A DNA stretch of 39,793 bases from Chloroflexota bacterium. GTDB lineage: Bacteria > Chloroflexota > Anaerolineae > Aggregatilineales > Phototrophicaceae. Where the stretch lies: assembly GCA_003695675.1 (NCBI GenBank), contig RFIA01000191.1, positions 1-39,793 on the forward strand, read 5' to 3'. The translations under genes and the position numbers were made by a program. Shown piece after piece: positions 8,794 through 17,746 of this stretch (its first letter is position 1; every line of letters starts with the position of its first letter). The notes beneath the pieces are model-generated. The model had not been told where the DNA came from and made no database searches. It saw only the letters and a list, made by a program, of their open reading frames with translations.

Positions 8794-8875
8794 TTAAACC
8801 GCAAAGACACCAAGAACGCCAAGAAAAATCAAAAGATTCAACACAGATTGTAGGAGCGACACATGCGTTGAATCT
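8794..8875. repeat. octamer-periodic intergenic repeat, copy C, with an inverted repeat
   Basis: AACCGCAAAGACACCAAGAA and a further CGCCAAGA fill 8797-8826. Next, AGATTCAACACA (8834-8845) and TGCGTTGAATCT (8864-8875) form an inverted repeat matching at 11 of 12 positions with an 18-nt loop. AGATTCAACGC is also the left edge of copy D. The element lies between the DJ-1 stop and the membrane protein start. Confidence 0.6.
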
Positions 8876-8887
8876 CGACAAACCGCC

Positions 8888-9484
8888 TCATGCCTGCGCG
8901 ACCGGTTGCCAATATTCATATTCCATGACGGTCGCCGTCGCGAGAGCGACATCATCGCCCAACAAACGAGCGACAATATGCAATGACATATCGATTCCCG
9001 CCGAGACTCCAGCAGACGTAACGACTTTGCCGTTGTCGACAAAACGCTCACCCGGCATCAGTGTTGTATTCGGCGCGAGTTCGGCCAGCCGGTCGTAACC
9101 GGCATGATGTGTTGTCGCGCTTAGACCATCCAAAGCACCGACTTTCGCCAACATCCACGCCCCGGTGCAAACCGAAAGCGTCAATTCGGTGCGTTCGTGT
9201 TGCGCCCGAATCCAATCAATCAAGACCGAGTTATCGACCTCGGTGCGCACACCACGTCCACCAGGCACGATGATGATGTCCGGCAGCGGGCAATTCGTGA
9301 TCGCATAATTCGGATTGACACTCAGCCCCTGTCGCGCAGTAATCGGCGCGGCGGTCTCGGCGACGGTGTACACCCGAAACGGCGGCGGGTCGTTATACGA
9401 CGCCGTAACACCGAAAACTTCTAACGGCCCGGCGAAGTCCAACACTTCGACTTGGTTGAAAATCAAAATCGCGACATTGCGCAT
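8888..9484 (-). CDS. DJ-1/PfpI family protein (isonitrile hydratase-like)
   Basis: This 198-residue protein is a class I glutamine amidotransferase-like fold of the DJ-1/PfpI superfamily. The nucleophile elbow is LSVCTGAW with C106. The N-terminal VEVLDFAGPLEVF (12-24) carries the acidic residue typical of the isonitrile hydratase and AraC-N-terminal branch, and PGGRG (74-78) forms the oxyanion loop. There is no C-terminal AraC helix-turn-helix, so it is the stand-alone enzyme or chaperone form. A purine-rich AAAGGATG precedes the ATG. The downstream gap holds repeat copy C. The substrate cannot be assigned. Confidence 0.85.
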   Translation of the reverse strand: MRNVAILIFNQVEVLDFAGPLEVFGVTASYNDPPPFRVYTVAETAAPITARQGLSVNPNYAITNCPLPDIIIVPGGRGVRTEVDNSVLIDWIRAQHERTELTLSVCTGAWMLAKVGALDGLSATTHHAGYDRLAELAPNTTLMPGERFVDNGKVVTSAGVSAGIDMSLHIVARLLGDDVALATATVMEYEYWQPVAQA

Positions 9485-9573
9485 GATGTCATCCTTTTAC
9501 TCCGTTGATGATGCGCCCCATTTTAGCAACAGATCAATGAGGTAGACACAACCACACTAGACCGATTATAACA

Positions 9574-9605
9574 AAAAAACAGGCGTCCCATTATTGAGGC
9601 GCCTG
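9574..9605 (-). terminator. intrinsic terminator of the HtrA gene
   Basis: On the minus strand CAGGCG (9605-9600) pairs with CGCCTG (9585-9580), with extra CC/GG pairing inside, and is followed by a run of seven U (9579-9573). It lies 28 bp past the HtrA stop. Confidence 0.75.
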
Positions 9606-9632
9606 CTTACACACATAACGAATTGGGTCATT

Positions 9633-10751
9633 TTACGGACGCGGAATCAGACGTACATCGGTGTCGAATTCATCGCCATCTCGTAAAATCGTCAATGTGA
9701 CGGTATCACCCGGCTGTGTATTGTTGCCGAGATAAGCAATTAAGTCGGCCATACCGCGCAGGGGTTCACCATTAATCGCTGTGATGATGTCCACCGATGT
9801 TGGCACCGGCTGACCATCAATTTCAACGGTGTCTGTGCTTGGTTCACGCAGACCGGCACGAGCAGCCGGGCCACCCGGTTCGACACTGCCCACGACAACG
9901 CCGCGCATGTCATTCGGCAAACCAAGTGCTTCGATAATCGGCAAGGTGATGTCGCTGCCGCCGATACCGAGAAAACTGTAACTGACGAAGCCGTTGTCAA
10001 TCAACTCTCGCGCGACACGTTGTGCCAAATTACTCGGAATTGAGAAGCCAATGCCGGCGCTGCTACGCGAGGCGCTGATAATTTGTGAATTGACGCCGAC
10101 CACCTCGCCTTTCAGATTGAATAACGGGCCGCCACTGTTACCGGGATTAATCGGCGCATCGGTTTGAATCACACCGCCGATGCTGAAGTTCGTCAACCCT
10201 TGAATTGTGCGGTCAACGGCGCTGACGATACCACTCGTCAAAGTCCAACGCTGCCCAAACGGACTGCCAATCGCAAGCACCGGCTCGCCGATTTGAAGCG
10301 CATCGGAGTCGCCAAACGTCACCGGATGCAATTTCTCTTCCGGCAATTCGACATCCAACACGGCGAGGTCGCTGTCCGGGTCGAGGCCGACAATTTCGGC
10401 GCGGGTAATCGTTCCATCGAGGAAATTAATCTCAATGCGCGTCGCGCCATCGACAACATGATTGTTGGTGATGATGTGGCCTTCTTCATCAATCACAAAT
10501 CCTGAACCAGAGGCAATCACCGTGTTATCTTGATTGAAAAATCCGCTGCCTTCACGCCGGGCAGTGACGTTGATCGCCACCACCGATGGGCTGACGTCGT
10601 TATAAATTTGCGTAAATAACGAGGGATTATCCACCAGCACATCGGTTTGCAATTGCGGCTCAGCGTTAACCCAATTGACCGTACCAAGCATAAACACAAT
10701 CAACACAACTGCCCCCAAGAGAGCAAGATTTTTTGACACACGAAGAGACAT
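9633..10751 (-). CDS. htrA: HtrA/DegP-type serine protease with one PDZ domain
   Basis: The 372-residue protein has an N-terminal signal or membrane anchor (about 8-30), a trypsin-like S1C domain (about 45-235) and one C-terminal PDZ domain (about 255-365). The catalytic triad is visible: H98 in TNNHVVDG, D128 in DSDLAVLDV and S206 in GNSGGPL. This is the DegS/DegP-like protease group that degrades misfolded proteins or cleaves a regulator outside the membrane. AGGAGG lies 7 bp before the ATG. The gene is followed by a strong terminator, so it is probably a single transcription unit. Confidence 0.95.
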   Translation of the reverse strand: MSLRVSKNLALLGAVVLIVFMLGTVNWVNAEPQLQTDVLVDNPSLFTQIYNDVSPSVVAINVTARREGSGFFNQDNTVIASGSGFVIDEEGHIITNNHVVDGATRIEINFLDGTITRAEIVGLDPDSDLAVLDVELPEEKLHPVTFGDSDALQIGEPVLAIGSPFGQRWTLTSGIVSAVDRTIQGLTNFSIGGVIQTDAPINPGNSGGPLFNLKGEVVGVNSQIISASRSSAGIGFSIPSNLAQRVARELIDNGFVSYSFLGIGGSDITLPIIEALGLPNDMRGVVVGSVEPGGPAARAGLREPSTDTVEIDGQPVPTSVDIITAINGEPLRGMADLIAYLGNNTQPGDTVTLTILRDGDEFDTDVRLIPRP

Positions 10752-10886
10752 TTCTCAACCTCCTGATCGTTGTATGTGTCGGATAAATCACCACAATCAG
10801 GATAGGAATCGAGTGTAAGAACAGTCTATGAAAAACGTCAGAGCATGGTCTTAAAATGTTGAGCGTTTGATGAGAGAAGATCGAGG

Positions 10887-13121
10887 CTATCCGTCTAAAA
10901 TCGTTAGCTTTGCGAAGCTCGCCATCAAGCGTTTGATGCCCCCCTCCGCGAATGAGACGACGACTTCTTCATCGTCGTCATCGACGCGCTTGCTTTCGAT
11001 GACGATGCCTTCGCCGAAGATGCCGTGATACACACGTTGATTGCTCTTGAACAATGTCGGTTTTGGTTCGGGTTTCGGCGTCGCAGCGTGTGCATCATCA
11101 CGCATCCGCTGACCGAGTCGTGGCGCATCCCAATCGGTTTCCCACGAGATTTCGTCTGCAAAAGCGCGTTGATTTTGCTTTTGCGCGAGCATCGGCGGGA
11201 TGTCTTTCGTCAAATGCGCGGGGATGTCCTCAAGAAAGCGAGATGGTTCATTCGGCCCACCGGTAGCATTATACATCGCCCGCCGGAAGGTGTACGACAG
11301 ATACAATTCGTCCATCGCCCGTGTCACGCCGACATACATCAAGCGACGTTCTTCCGCCATGCCTTCCGAGTCATCAAACGAGCGGATATGTGGCAGCAAC
11401 CCATCCTCAACACCAGAGATAAACACGACCGGGAATTCTAAGCCTTTGGCCGAATGCAGCGTCAACAACGTCACTTTGTCGTCGTTGTCGTCGATTTCAT
11501 CAACATCGGCTACGAGGGCGATCTCCGCGAGAAATTCGCCGAGCGTTTCGCCCTCATATTCTTTTAGCAGACCGCGCAACTCGCGTACATTCTCGCTGCG
11601 TTCAATCGTCTGATTCTCGCTGTCGCTGATGTCATGCAAATATAAATTGAAGCCCGTCCGCGCCACGATGTCGTCGAGCAACAACGTCAAATCGCCGTCG
11701 TCGGCTTGTTTGCGCCACGCGAAAATATTCTTGGTAAACTCGGTCATACTGCGGGCGGCTTTGCCCGACAACGGGAACTCACCGCCCTCAGCAATGACGG
11801 ACAACGCCAATTCCTGCGTGAAATTATTCTTCGCCACCCACTTGCGAAAATCGGCGATTGATTTTTTGCCGATGCCGCGCTTCGGCACATTGACGATGCG
11901 CGTAAAACTGACGGTATCGTTGGCATTGTTAATCAGCCGCAGATACGCCAGCAAATCTTTGATCTCGCGTCGTTTATAAAAACCGACCCCGCCGACGAGT
12001 CTGTAGGGCAAATTCATCGCGACACAAGCGTCTTCAATCGCCCGCGATTGCGCATTAGTGCGATACATCACGGCGAAATCTTTGTAATCGTAACCGTGTT
12101 CACGCCGTAAATCTTCGATGCGTTCAACAATGAATGTACCCTCTTCACGTTCATCATACGCTTCATAGAGTGTCACGCGGACACCGCCGCCGCGTTCGGT
12201 GAAGAGCGCTTTCGGTGTGCGTTGTGTGTTTTTACTGATCACGGCGCGGGCGACATCAAGGACGACTTGTGTCGAGCGATAATTTTGCTCCAGCAAAATC
12301 ACTTTTGCGTCCGGGAAGTCTCGCCGAAAGTGCATCACATTGCGGTAGTCGGCGCCACGAAACGCATAAATACCCTGATCTTCATCGCCGACTGCGAAGA
12401 CATTATTCTGCGGTTTGCTGAGCAATAACACGAGCTGATATTGCGCCATATTGGTGTCTTGAAATTCATCAACGAGCAAATATTCATAATACCGTTGATA
12501 GCGTTCGCGCACCTCGTCGTTGTTTTGCAATAAGAAAACCATTTGCATCAACAAGTCGTCGAAATCGAGCGCATTGTTGGCGACTAGAATCTCTTGATAA
12601 CGCGGATAGACTCGTTTGACGACTTCGCCAAAATATGTCGGCGCACTGAATTTTTCTGGCGTGATGAGTTCGTTCTTCGCCGCAGAAATCGCACCAAGAA
12701 CACGACCGGGTCTCATCTTGCTGCTGTTGACTTCGGCTTCGGCCATCGCCTGCTTGATAACCGCCAATTGATCGTCGCGGTCGTAGATGAGGAAGTCGGC
12801 AGTATACGGCGTATGTTGTGACTCGCGGCGCAGCAGTCGCGCACAAATGGCGTGGAATGTGCCGAGTTGTACGCCGGTCAAACGCGATTCGAGCAGGCTC
12901 TCAACACGGCTACGCATTTCGTTGGCGGCTTTGTTGGTGAAGGTGACGGCCATCACACTGCCGGGATAGACCCCCACTTCACGGATGAGATAGGCAACGC
13001 GATGCGTGAGGACACGTGTCTTGCCGCTGCCCGGCCCGGCCAAGACAAGCACCGGCCCGTCGCCGGTGGTGACCGCCTCTTGTTGTTGTGGATTCAAACC
13101 CGCGAGCAATTCTGTCATCAT
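10887..13121 (-). CDS. pcrA: UvrD/PcrA superfamily 1A DNA helicase
   Basis: I start at the ATG at 13121 (MMTELLAGLNPQQQ) because AAGGAG lies 8 bp upstream; an in-frame ATG at 13139 lies before that site. The 744-residue protein has all SF1A motifs: Q-motif LNPQQQEAV, Walker A AGPGSGKT (about 28-35), DEFQDT (218-223), DEDQGIYAFRGAD, YRST, and GVTRAMDELYLSY. The C-terminus has HGIFGEGIVIE and an acidic patch, which fits the Tudor-like module that binds RNA polymerase in PcrA. It is a 3'-5' helicase for nucleotide excision repair and removal of RecA or stalled polymerase. Full length for the family. Confidence 0.95.
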   Translation of the reverse strand: MMTELLAGLNPQQQEAVTTGDGPVLVLAGPGSGKTRVLTHRVAYLIREVGVYPGSVMAVTFTNKAANEMRSRVESLLESRLTGVQLGTFHAICARLLRRESQHTPYTADFLIYDRDDQLAVIKQAMAEAEVNSSKMRPGRVLGAISAAKNELITPEKFSAPTYFGEVVKRVYPRYQEILVANNALDFDDLLMQMVFLLQNNDEVRERYQRYYEYLLVDEFQDTNMAQYQLVLLLSKPQNNVFAVGDEDQGIYAFRGADYRNVMHFRRDFPDAKVILLEQNYRSTQVVLDVARAVISKNTQRTPKALFTERGGGVRVTLYEAYDEREEGTFIVERIEDLRREHGYDYKDFAVMYRTNAQSRAIEDACVAMNLPYRLVGGVGFYKRREIKDLLAYLRLINNANDTVSFTRIVNVPKRGIGKKSIADFRKWVAKNNFTQELALSVIAEGGEFPLSGKAARSMTEFTKNIFAWRKQADDGDLTLLLDDIVARTGFNLYLHDISDSENQTIERSENVRELRGLLKEYEGETLGEFLAEIALVADVDEIDDNDDKVTLLTLHSAKGLEFPVVFISGVEDGLLPHIRSFDDSEGMAEERRLMYVGVTRAMDELYLSYTFRRAMYNATGGPNEPSRFLEDIPAHLTKDIPPMLAQKQNQRAFADEISWETDWDAPRLGQRMRDDAHAATPKPEPKPTLFKSNQRVYHGIFGEGIVIESKRVDDDDEEVVVSFAEGGIKRLMASFAKLTILDG

Positions 13122-13158
13122 GAGCGCCGCTCCTTGCATCTATCTCTCGACTCATACC

Positions 13159-13188
13159 ATTCTAGCAGATGCGACACAGTTCATCCAA
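13159..13188 (-). promoter_or_regulatory. candidate promoter of the helicase gene
   Basis: On the minus strand TTGGAT (13188-13183) and TAGAAT (13164-13159) are separated by 18 bp. The -10 box lies 37 bp before the chosen ATG. Confidence 0.4.
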
Positions 13189-13256
13189 CGGCGGGGTGTC
13201 GTTCATGAATCGCTTACCGGGCAGAACGCGCTCGTTATGCAACAAGATAAAGAAAA

Positions 13257-13326
13257 AGATTCAACGCAAAGACGCAAAGAATACTTTGAAAACATGCTCT
13301 GTGTCCTCTGCGTCTCTGTGGTTCAA
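13257..13326. repeat. octamer-periodic intergenic repeat, copy D (inverted repeat)
   Basis: The left arm has AGATTCAACGCAAAGACGCA, two perfect CGCAAAGA octamers after TTCAA. The right arm read on the minus strand is TTGAACCACAGAGACGCAGA followed by GGACACAGAG, again octamers. The arms pair imperfectly with a loop around 13283-13296. It lies just after the stop of the TldE gene. Confidence 0.65.
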
Positions 13327-13351
13327 TAATTTTTATGCTGTCACGGCTGTC

Positions 13352-14704
13352 CTAACTGCCGCCGATGGTTACATGATCGACACGCAGCGTCGGCACCCCG
13401 ATGATGCCGAACAAGGGCATCATCCGCAGATCATTGCCGACCGCTGTGATATTCATCAGGAAATCATTGAGCGTCGTCGCAATCGTGACACCATCGACCG
13501 GCCCGGTGATTTCGCCGTTCTCAATCCACAATCCCGCAGCGCTCATCGAACAATCGCCCGTCACCGGGTCGATACCACCGGTCTGCATCCCACTGAGGAC
13601 GAGGAAACCCTTTTCGACACCGGCGATGATTTCGTCGCGGGTCATGTTGCCCGGTTGGATGTAAAAATTGCTCGGCCCAAGCGACGGCATCCCACGATGC
13701 CCGTTACGTTGCGCGTTACCGGTCGAAGCGCGATTGTCTTTGCGGGCACTATAACTGTCGTAGATTAAATTTTGCAGCACGCCTTCATCGACGAGGCGCG
13801 TTGCTGAAGTCGGCACACCTTCGCCATCAAACGGCGCGGAGGCGAGTCCGCGCTTCATGCGGCCATTGTCGAGCAACGTGACCATATCGCTACCGACGGT
13901 TTGCCCCATGCGGTCGAGCAAGAACGAGCGCTTCTTCTGCCACGACTCGGCGGTCAACGCGCCGGAAATTGCCGCGATGATTTGTGCGCCGACGAAGTGG
14001 TCGAGCACAACGGTGCCGACATGCGTCTCGACCGGTTTACCACCGAGGATGCTGATACTCTTCGACGCGGCTTCATGCCCGATGTCTTCCGCATTGAGGT
14101 CGTCGAAGAAATTCGATGCGCCAACGCCGAAAGCCGTCGCTGCATGACCATCGGCATCGCGGGCGACGGCCATTAGATAAGCGGCGGCGGTTGTGCGGCC
14201 ATATTGCCCGCCGAAACCGCGCGAGTTGGCGAGATAGACATGACTCGTAGCGTCTTGATAAGTACACCACTGCGTCGCGACGACACGTTCGTCATAATCA
14301 AGCGTCGCCTGTTCAATCTGCCGCAGCAATTCGATTTTGCGGTCAGTCGGCACATCCTGCATACTCGCGTCCCAAATTTCGAGGTCTTCGTCGGGAATCG
14401 GTTGCGGGTCGGGCAATCCACGATATGCGTCTGGCGTGGCAACCTGAGCGAGTTCGGTCGCGGTGCGCCATGTTTGCTCAATGCTGTCGTCCGACAAATC
14501 CGAAGTGTAGGCATAACCGGTGCGACCATCTTGGATGACGCGCACACCCATGCCACCGGAACCGGATTGCGAAAGTTGCTCGACCTCGCCGCCGCTGACT
14601 CGTACTTGTGTCTCTTTGTCTTGTGTGATGATGACTTCGACTTCAACGCCGTTTTGTGCTGCTTTGTTGACGGTGGCCTTCGCAAGTTCAAGATAATCAG
14701 TCAT
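13352..14704 (-). CDS. pmbA: TldE/PmbA, non-metal subunit of the TldD-TldE protease
   Basis: I use the second in-frame ATG (14704, 450 residues) because the ribosome site AAGGAG touches the first ATG (14710) and stands 6 bp before the second. The protein matches the TldD/PmbA family: an N-terminal region with RVSGGEVEQLSQSGSGGMGVRV and a C-terminal region with GDCSMSAAG. It lacks the HExxxH zinc motif, as expected for the TldE partner. With TldD it forms a heterodimer that degrades unfolded or leader peptides in the cytoplasm and matures some ribosomally made peptides. Its ribosome site overlaps the TldD stop, so the pair is one operon. Confidence 0.93.
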   Translation of the reverse strand: MTDYLELAKATVNKAAQNGVEVEVIITQDKETQVRVSGGEVEQLSQSGSGGMGVRVIQDGRTGYAYTSDLSDDSIEQTWRTATELAQVATPDAYRGLPDPQPIPDEDLEIWDASMQDVPTDRKIELLRQIEQATLDYDERVVATQWCTYQDATSHVYLANSRGFGGQYGRTTAAAYLMAVARDADGHAATAFGVGASNFFDDLNAEDIGHEAASKSISILGGKPVETHVGTVVLDHFVGAQIIAAISGALTAESWQKKRSFLLDRMGQTVGSDMVTLLDNGRMKRGLASAPFDGEGVPTSATRLVDEGVLQNLIYDSYSARKDNRASTGNAQRNGHRGMPSLGPSNFYIQPGNMTRDEIIAGVEKGFLVLSGMQTGGIDPVTGDCSMSAAGLWIENGEITGPVDGVTIATTLNDFLMNITAVGNDLRMMPLFGIIGVPTLRVDHVTIGGS

Positions 14705-14714
14705 GTTCATCTCC

Positions 14715-16127
14715 TTAACCCATCACACCTTCGACCGGCTCATCTGTGCCGCCGACTTGCACTTTCGGGATGCGCAATGTCGGCTGCCCAACGCTGACCC
14801 GTGCAGATTGTCCCTTCCCACAAATACCCATACCCGGGTCGAGCGCGAGATCATTGCCGAGCATATCAATTTCTTTGAGAACCGCCGGGCCATTGCCGAA
14901 AACGGTCGCGCCACGCACTGGCGCCGTCAGCTTGCCCTCTTCGATGAGATAGGCTTCCGTCGCGTTGAAGACGAAATCGCCCTTCGCGAGTTCGGCTTGC
15001 CCACCGGCCATCTGCTTGATGTAAATGCCTCTCTTCGTCGACTCGATGATTTCTTGTGGGTCATGTTCGCCATTGTCGATGAAGGTGTTCGTCATCCGCG
15101 GCATCGGCATGTGACGGTAACTTTCGCGACGACCGTTGCCGGTGCTCGCCTCGCGCCCGACACGCCGTGCTTCGACCAAATCCCACATATATTCTTTGAG
15201 CACACCCCTCTCAATCAAGACGGTGCGCTGCGCCGGTGTGCCATCATCATCGAAGCGCAACGACCCGCGCCGACCGGGTATCGTGCCGTCGTCAATCGCT
15301 GTGATGATGGGCGAGGCGACCACTTCACCGACTTTACCCGCATAAGCCGATGTCCCCTTCGTGATGAAGTCGGCTTCCATTTGATGACCACAGGCTTCGT
15401 GGAACAACACGCCGCCCCATCCATTCGGCATGACGACTGTCATTTCACCGGCGGGGCATGGTATCGCGTCGAGCATCTTGATAGCAGACTCGGCGACTTC
15501 GGTGATAACGGCTGTCGGGTCATTGTCGTCAAGCAATTCGAGACCCTTCTGCCCGCCGAATCCGCGAAAACTACGCTGCATCGTGCCATTCTTTTTGGCG
15601 ACGACTCCCATACGTATCTCGACAAATGTGCGCTCATCATGTGCCATCAAACCGGTCGAATTGTAAATCCACACACGGCGGACACGTTCGCCATACGACC
15701 CAAAGACCTGCACAATCAACGGGCTATAAGCACGCGCCGTCTCGTCGATGCGATGTAAAATCGCTGCTTTGTCTTCAATGCGCATTGAGTCGAGTTCTTT
15801 TTCAACCGGATACACAAGTGGACTCTTGCGTTCGGTCAGGTCGATGAGTTGTGTTTTCGCGCTGCTTGCCCCGGCAGAGGCGGCGGCGTGTGCGGCGTCC
15901 AACAGGCTATTCTCGCTCAGGCTGTCGGTGTAAGCATACGTGACGAGATTGCCAAAAAATACACGAATACCCGCGCCGCGGTCTGCACCGTGAACGGCTT
16001 GTTCAAGTTTCGAGTCGTCGAAGCCGAGTTGTGTTGAGGTCACGTCCTCGACATAAATCTCCGCGAGATCAGCGCCTGTTTTGAGCGCTTCACGCAATAT
16101 TTTGCCGGCGAGTTCTTTTTCTATCAT
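14715..16127 (-). CDS. tldD: TldD, zinc subunit of the TldD-TldE protease
   Basis: The chosen start is the ATG at 16127, with AGGAG 6 bp upstream; a TTG one codon earlier is less likely. The 470-residue protein carries the zinc-binding HEACGH (243-248) followed by QMEAD, and the C-terminal GICGKGQ and RVSVGQPTLRI stretches typical of TldD. It is the catalytic metalloprotease of the TldD-TldE heterodimer, which admits only unfolded peptides. It is the first gene of the operon. No precursor peptide or RiPP enzyme is seen nearby, so general peptide degradation is as likely as a maturation role. Confidence 0.95.
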   Translation of the reverse strand: MIEKELAGKILREALKTGADLAEIYVEDVTSTQLGFDDSKLEQAVHGADRGAGIRVFFGNLVTYAYTDSLSENSLLDAAHAAASAGASSAKTQLIDLTERKSPLVYPVEKELDSMRIEDKAAILHRIDETARAYSPLIVQVFGSYGERVRRVWIYNSTGLMAHDERTFVEIRMGVVAKKNGTMQRSFRGFGGQKGLELLDDNDPTAVITEVAESAIKMLDAIPCPAGEMTVVMPNGWGGVLFHEACGHQMEADFITKGTSAYAGKVGEVVASPIITAIDDGTIPGRRGSLRFDDDGTPAQRTVLIERGVLKEYMWDLVEARRVGREASTGNGRRESYRHMPMPRMTNTFIDNGEHDPQEIIESTKRGIYIKQMAGGQAELAKGDFVFNATEAYLIEEGKLTAPVRGATVFGNGPAVLKEIDMLGNDLALDPGMGICGKGQSARVSVGQPTLRIPKVQVGGTDEPVEGVMG

Positions 16128-16384
16128 CAAAGTCTCCTGTCAAACATAAACGTGATTGAATCGCTTCTATATATTGATATTGGTCATTCAACTGATTTTT
16201 ATCTCATGGTTGGCTACAGTGCGACATGAGCGTCTCCTTTGTATCGTGCGGACACTATATTTTACGGACACAACGCGTCGTATGTTGCAAACCCACAAAA
16301 CTGCACATATAAAAGCCTTACATTCAAATTTTTTTGAATGCTTAAATATTTTACACAACGGCGCTGCGATATGTCAATAGGTGT

Positions 16385-16445
16385 CGAACCACAGAGAAGA
16401 GAAGAACAGGCGGATTGTCTGCAAGAGTGGCTTTGCGTTGAATCG
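16385..16445. repeat. octamer-periodic intergenic repeat, copy E (degenerate inverted repeat)
   Basis: The left arm is CGAACCACAGAGAAGAGAAG (16385-16404). The right arm, GGCTTTGCGTTGAATCG (16429-16445), reads CGATTCAACGCAAAGCC on the minus strand, the same GATTCAACGCAAAG core as copy D. Confidence 0.5.
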
Positions 16446-16487
16446 TTTTGTTTCGCTCAATAACCCAAAAGCGAGCGCGAAAATCTG

Positions 16488-16496
16488 TGATATGAT
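16488..16496 (+). promoter_or_regulatory. candidate extended -10 promoter of the EEP-family gene
   Basis: TGATATGAT has the TG-N-TATGAT form of an extended -10 element. It lies 38 bp before the TTG start. No clear -35 is present. Confidence 0.35.
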
Positions 16497-16534
16497 AAAA
16501 AGGCATGGTATAGGAGCACTAAAGGAACGCCAAC

Positions 16535-17650
16535 TTGATTGATGACCCGTTTGCAGTTTCTAAATACAGCGTCGAACTGCCCAATCAACAAGACATCCCG
16601 CCGCGTGTTGTACATACACCGCTCTCGTTCATTCGGCAAATCATCATCAACATCTTTGTGATATTGACCGGCGCCTACGCCATTCATATCACCTTGTTCA
16701 TTGTGTTGCGCACAATCGTCGGTGAGCAGTGGAAGCTCATCAGCTTTTATAACAACTTCACACACTTGATGTTGCTGCCTGCGTTTATCTTGTTGCCCGC
16801 TACACTCTTGCTGCGGCGATGGCGGTTGTCCGCAGGGATGCTACCGGCTATCATCACATTCGTCATATTGTATGCGCCAATCTTCGTACCAAGTGCGCCG
16901 GTCTCGATGGCCACCGACGCGCAAGTCTTCAGCGTGATGACCTTCAACATTCATGCAGAACGGCACGCTCTTGATGGCATGACGGCGATTATCCACGAAG
17001 CGAATGCGGATATTGTCGCGCTCCAAGAAGTCAGCCTTGAAGCAGCGGATATATTGGCCGCGCAATTTGCCGACATCTACCCGCATCAAGTCTTTGCCAC
17101 GACGGACAACCCGGTTCAAGGACAGGCGGTGCTCAGCCGATTGCCGATTGTCGCTGACGAGAGTTGGCAAACGAGCACGACAGTTCCGATATTGCAACGG
17201 GTCGAGATCGCCATCGGGGACGAGATCATCGCGCTCTATAACGTTCACGCGCCGATACCGTTCGACTCGCTGACGAGTTACGAACCGGGCCGCCGCAGCG
17301 CCGAAATTGATCAGATGATACGCCGGGCGACGCAAGATAGCACAACGGTCATCCTCGCCGGGGACTTCAACATGTCCGACCAATCTGACGATTATCGACA
17401 CATCACGACGCACTTTGTTGACAGTTATCGCGACATCGGGAACGGCTTTGGTTTCACATTCCCCGACTTTAGAAATAACCGGTTGCCGCGTTATGTCGAT
17501 ACGCCGATGCCGCCCTTACCCCCATTGATGCGCATCGACTATATCTTCCACAACGAGATCGTACAGGCTGTCGAAGCACACGTGTGGCACACCTCCGGCG
17601 GGTCCGACCATCGGCCTGTTCTTGTGTATTTCGCTGTGGATGCTTCTTGA
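16535..17650 (+). CDS. membrane-anchored endonuclease/exonuclease/phosphatase-family hydrolase
   Basis: The TTG at 16535 is accepted because AAAGGA stands 8 bp before it. The 371-residue protein has three N-terminal membrane spans (about 34-58, 76-94 and 103-122) and a metal-dependent EEP domain (about 131-367). Key residues are N138 in MTFNIH, E165 in ALQEV, D277 and N279 in GDFN, and the final SDHRP with D358 and H359. This layout is that of YafD-like proteins, whose active site faces outside or the membrane surface; substrates may be phosphodiesters, sphingolipids or nucleic acids. It precedes the TIR gene on the same strand with a 96-bp gap and separate promoter signals. Confidence 0.9.
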   Translation: MIDDPFAVSKYSVELPNQQDIPPRVVHTPLSFIRQIIINIFVILTGAYAIHITLFIVLRTIVGEQWKLISFYNNFTHLMLLPAFILLPATLLLRRWRLSAGMLPAIITFVILYAPIFVPSAPVSMATDAQVFSVMTFNIHAERHALDGMTAIIHEANADIVALQEVSLEAADILAAQFADIYPHQVFATTDNPVQGQAVLSRLPIVADESWQTSTTVPILQRVEIAIGDEIIALYNVHAPIPFDSLTSYEPGRRSAEIDQMIRRATQDSTTVILAGDFNMSDQSDDYRHITTHFVDSYRDIGNGFGFTFPDFRNNRLPRYVDTPMPPLPPLMRIDYIFHNEIVQAVEAHVWHTSGGSDHRPVLVYFAVDAS

Positions 17651-17706
17651 GCTGTAGTAACAGTGTAAACCTACCCAACACAATCTCCCCGCGCACATCA
17701 TCGGGC

Positions 17707-17736
17707 TTGCATTAAGGCGGCTACTTGCGGTTTAAT
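17707..17736 (+). promoter_or_regulatory. candidate promoter of the TIR gene
   Basis: TTGCAT (17707-17712) and TTTAAT (17731-17736) are separated by 18 bp. The -10 ends 10 bp before the ATG, and no ribosome site is seen, so the message would be leaderless or nearly so. Confidence 0.4.
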
Positions 17737-17746
17737 AGACCGTGAT

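Larger units (their letters stand above)
16128..16534. other. gene-free gap between divergent tldD and the EEP-family gene
   Basis: This 407-bp AT-rich gap holds a perfect 20-nt palindrome (CATTCAAA, loop TTTT, TTTGAATG at 16321-16340), repeat copy E (16385-16445), a loose inverted repeat TTTCGCTC...GAGCGCGAAA (about 16451-16482), and an extended -10 box for the plus-strand gene. No convincing small gene is seen. Confidence 0.6.

Noticed and set aside
14703-15758. 351-codon open frame on the plus strand opposite tldD
   Set aside because: It is antisense to a gene with firm catalytic motifs; its product has no family pattern and no ribosome site. Long antisense frames recur opposite other genes here (26129-27058, 28406-29446, 36525-37436) and reflect codon use.
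16321-16340. Perfect 20-nt palindrome as a terminator
   Set aside because: All-AT-rich stem with no adjacent gene end: it lies between divergent genes upstream of both, so termination makes no sense there.
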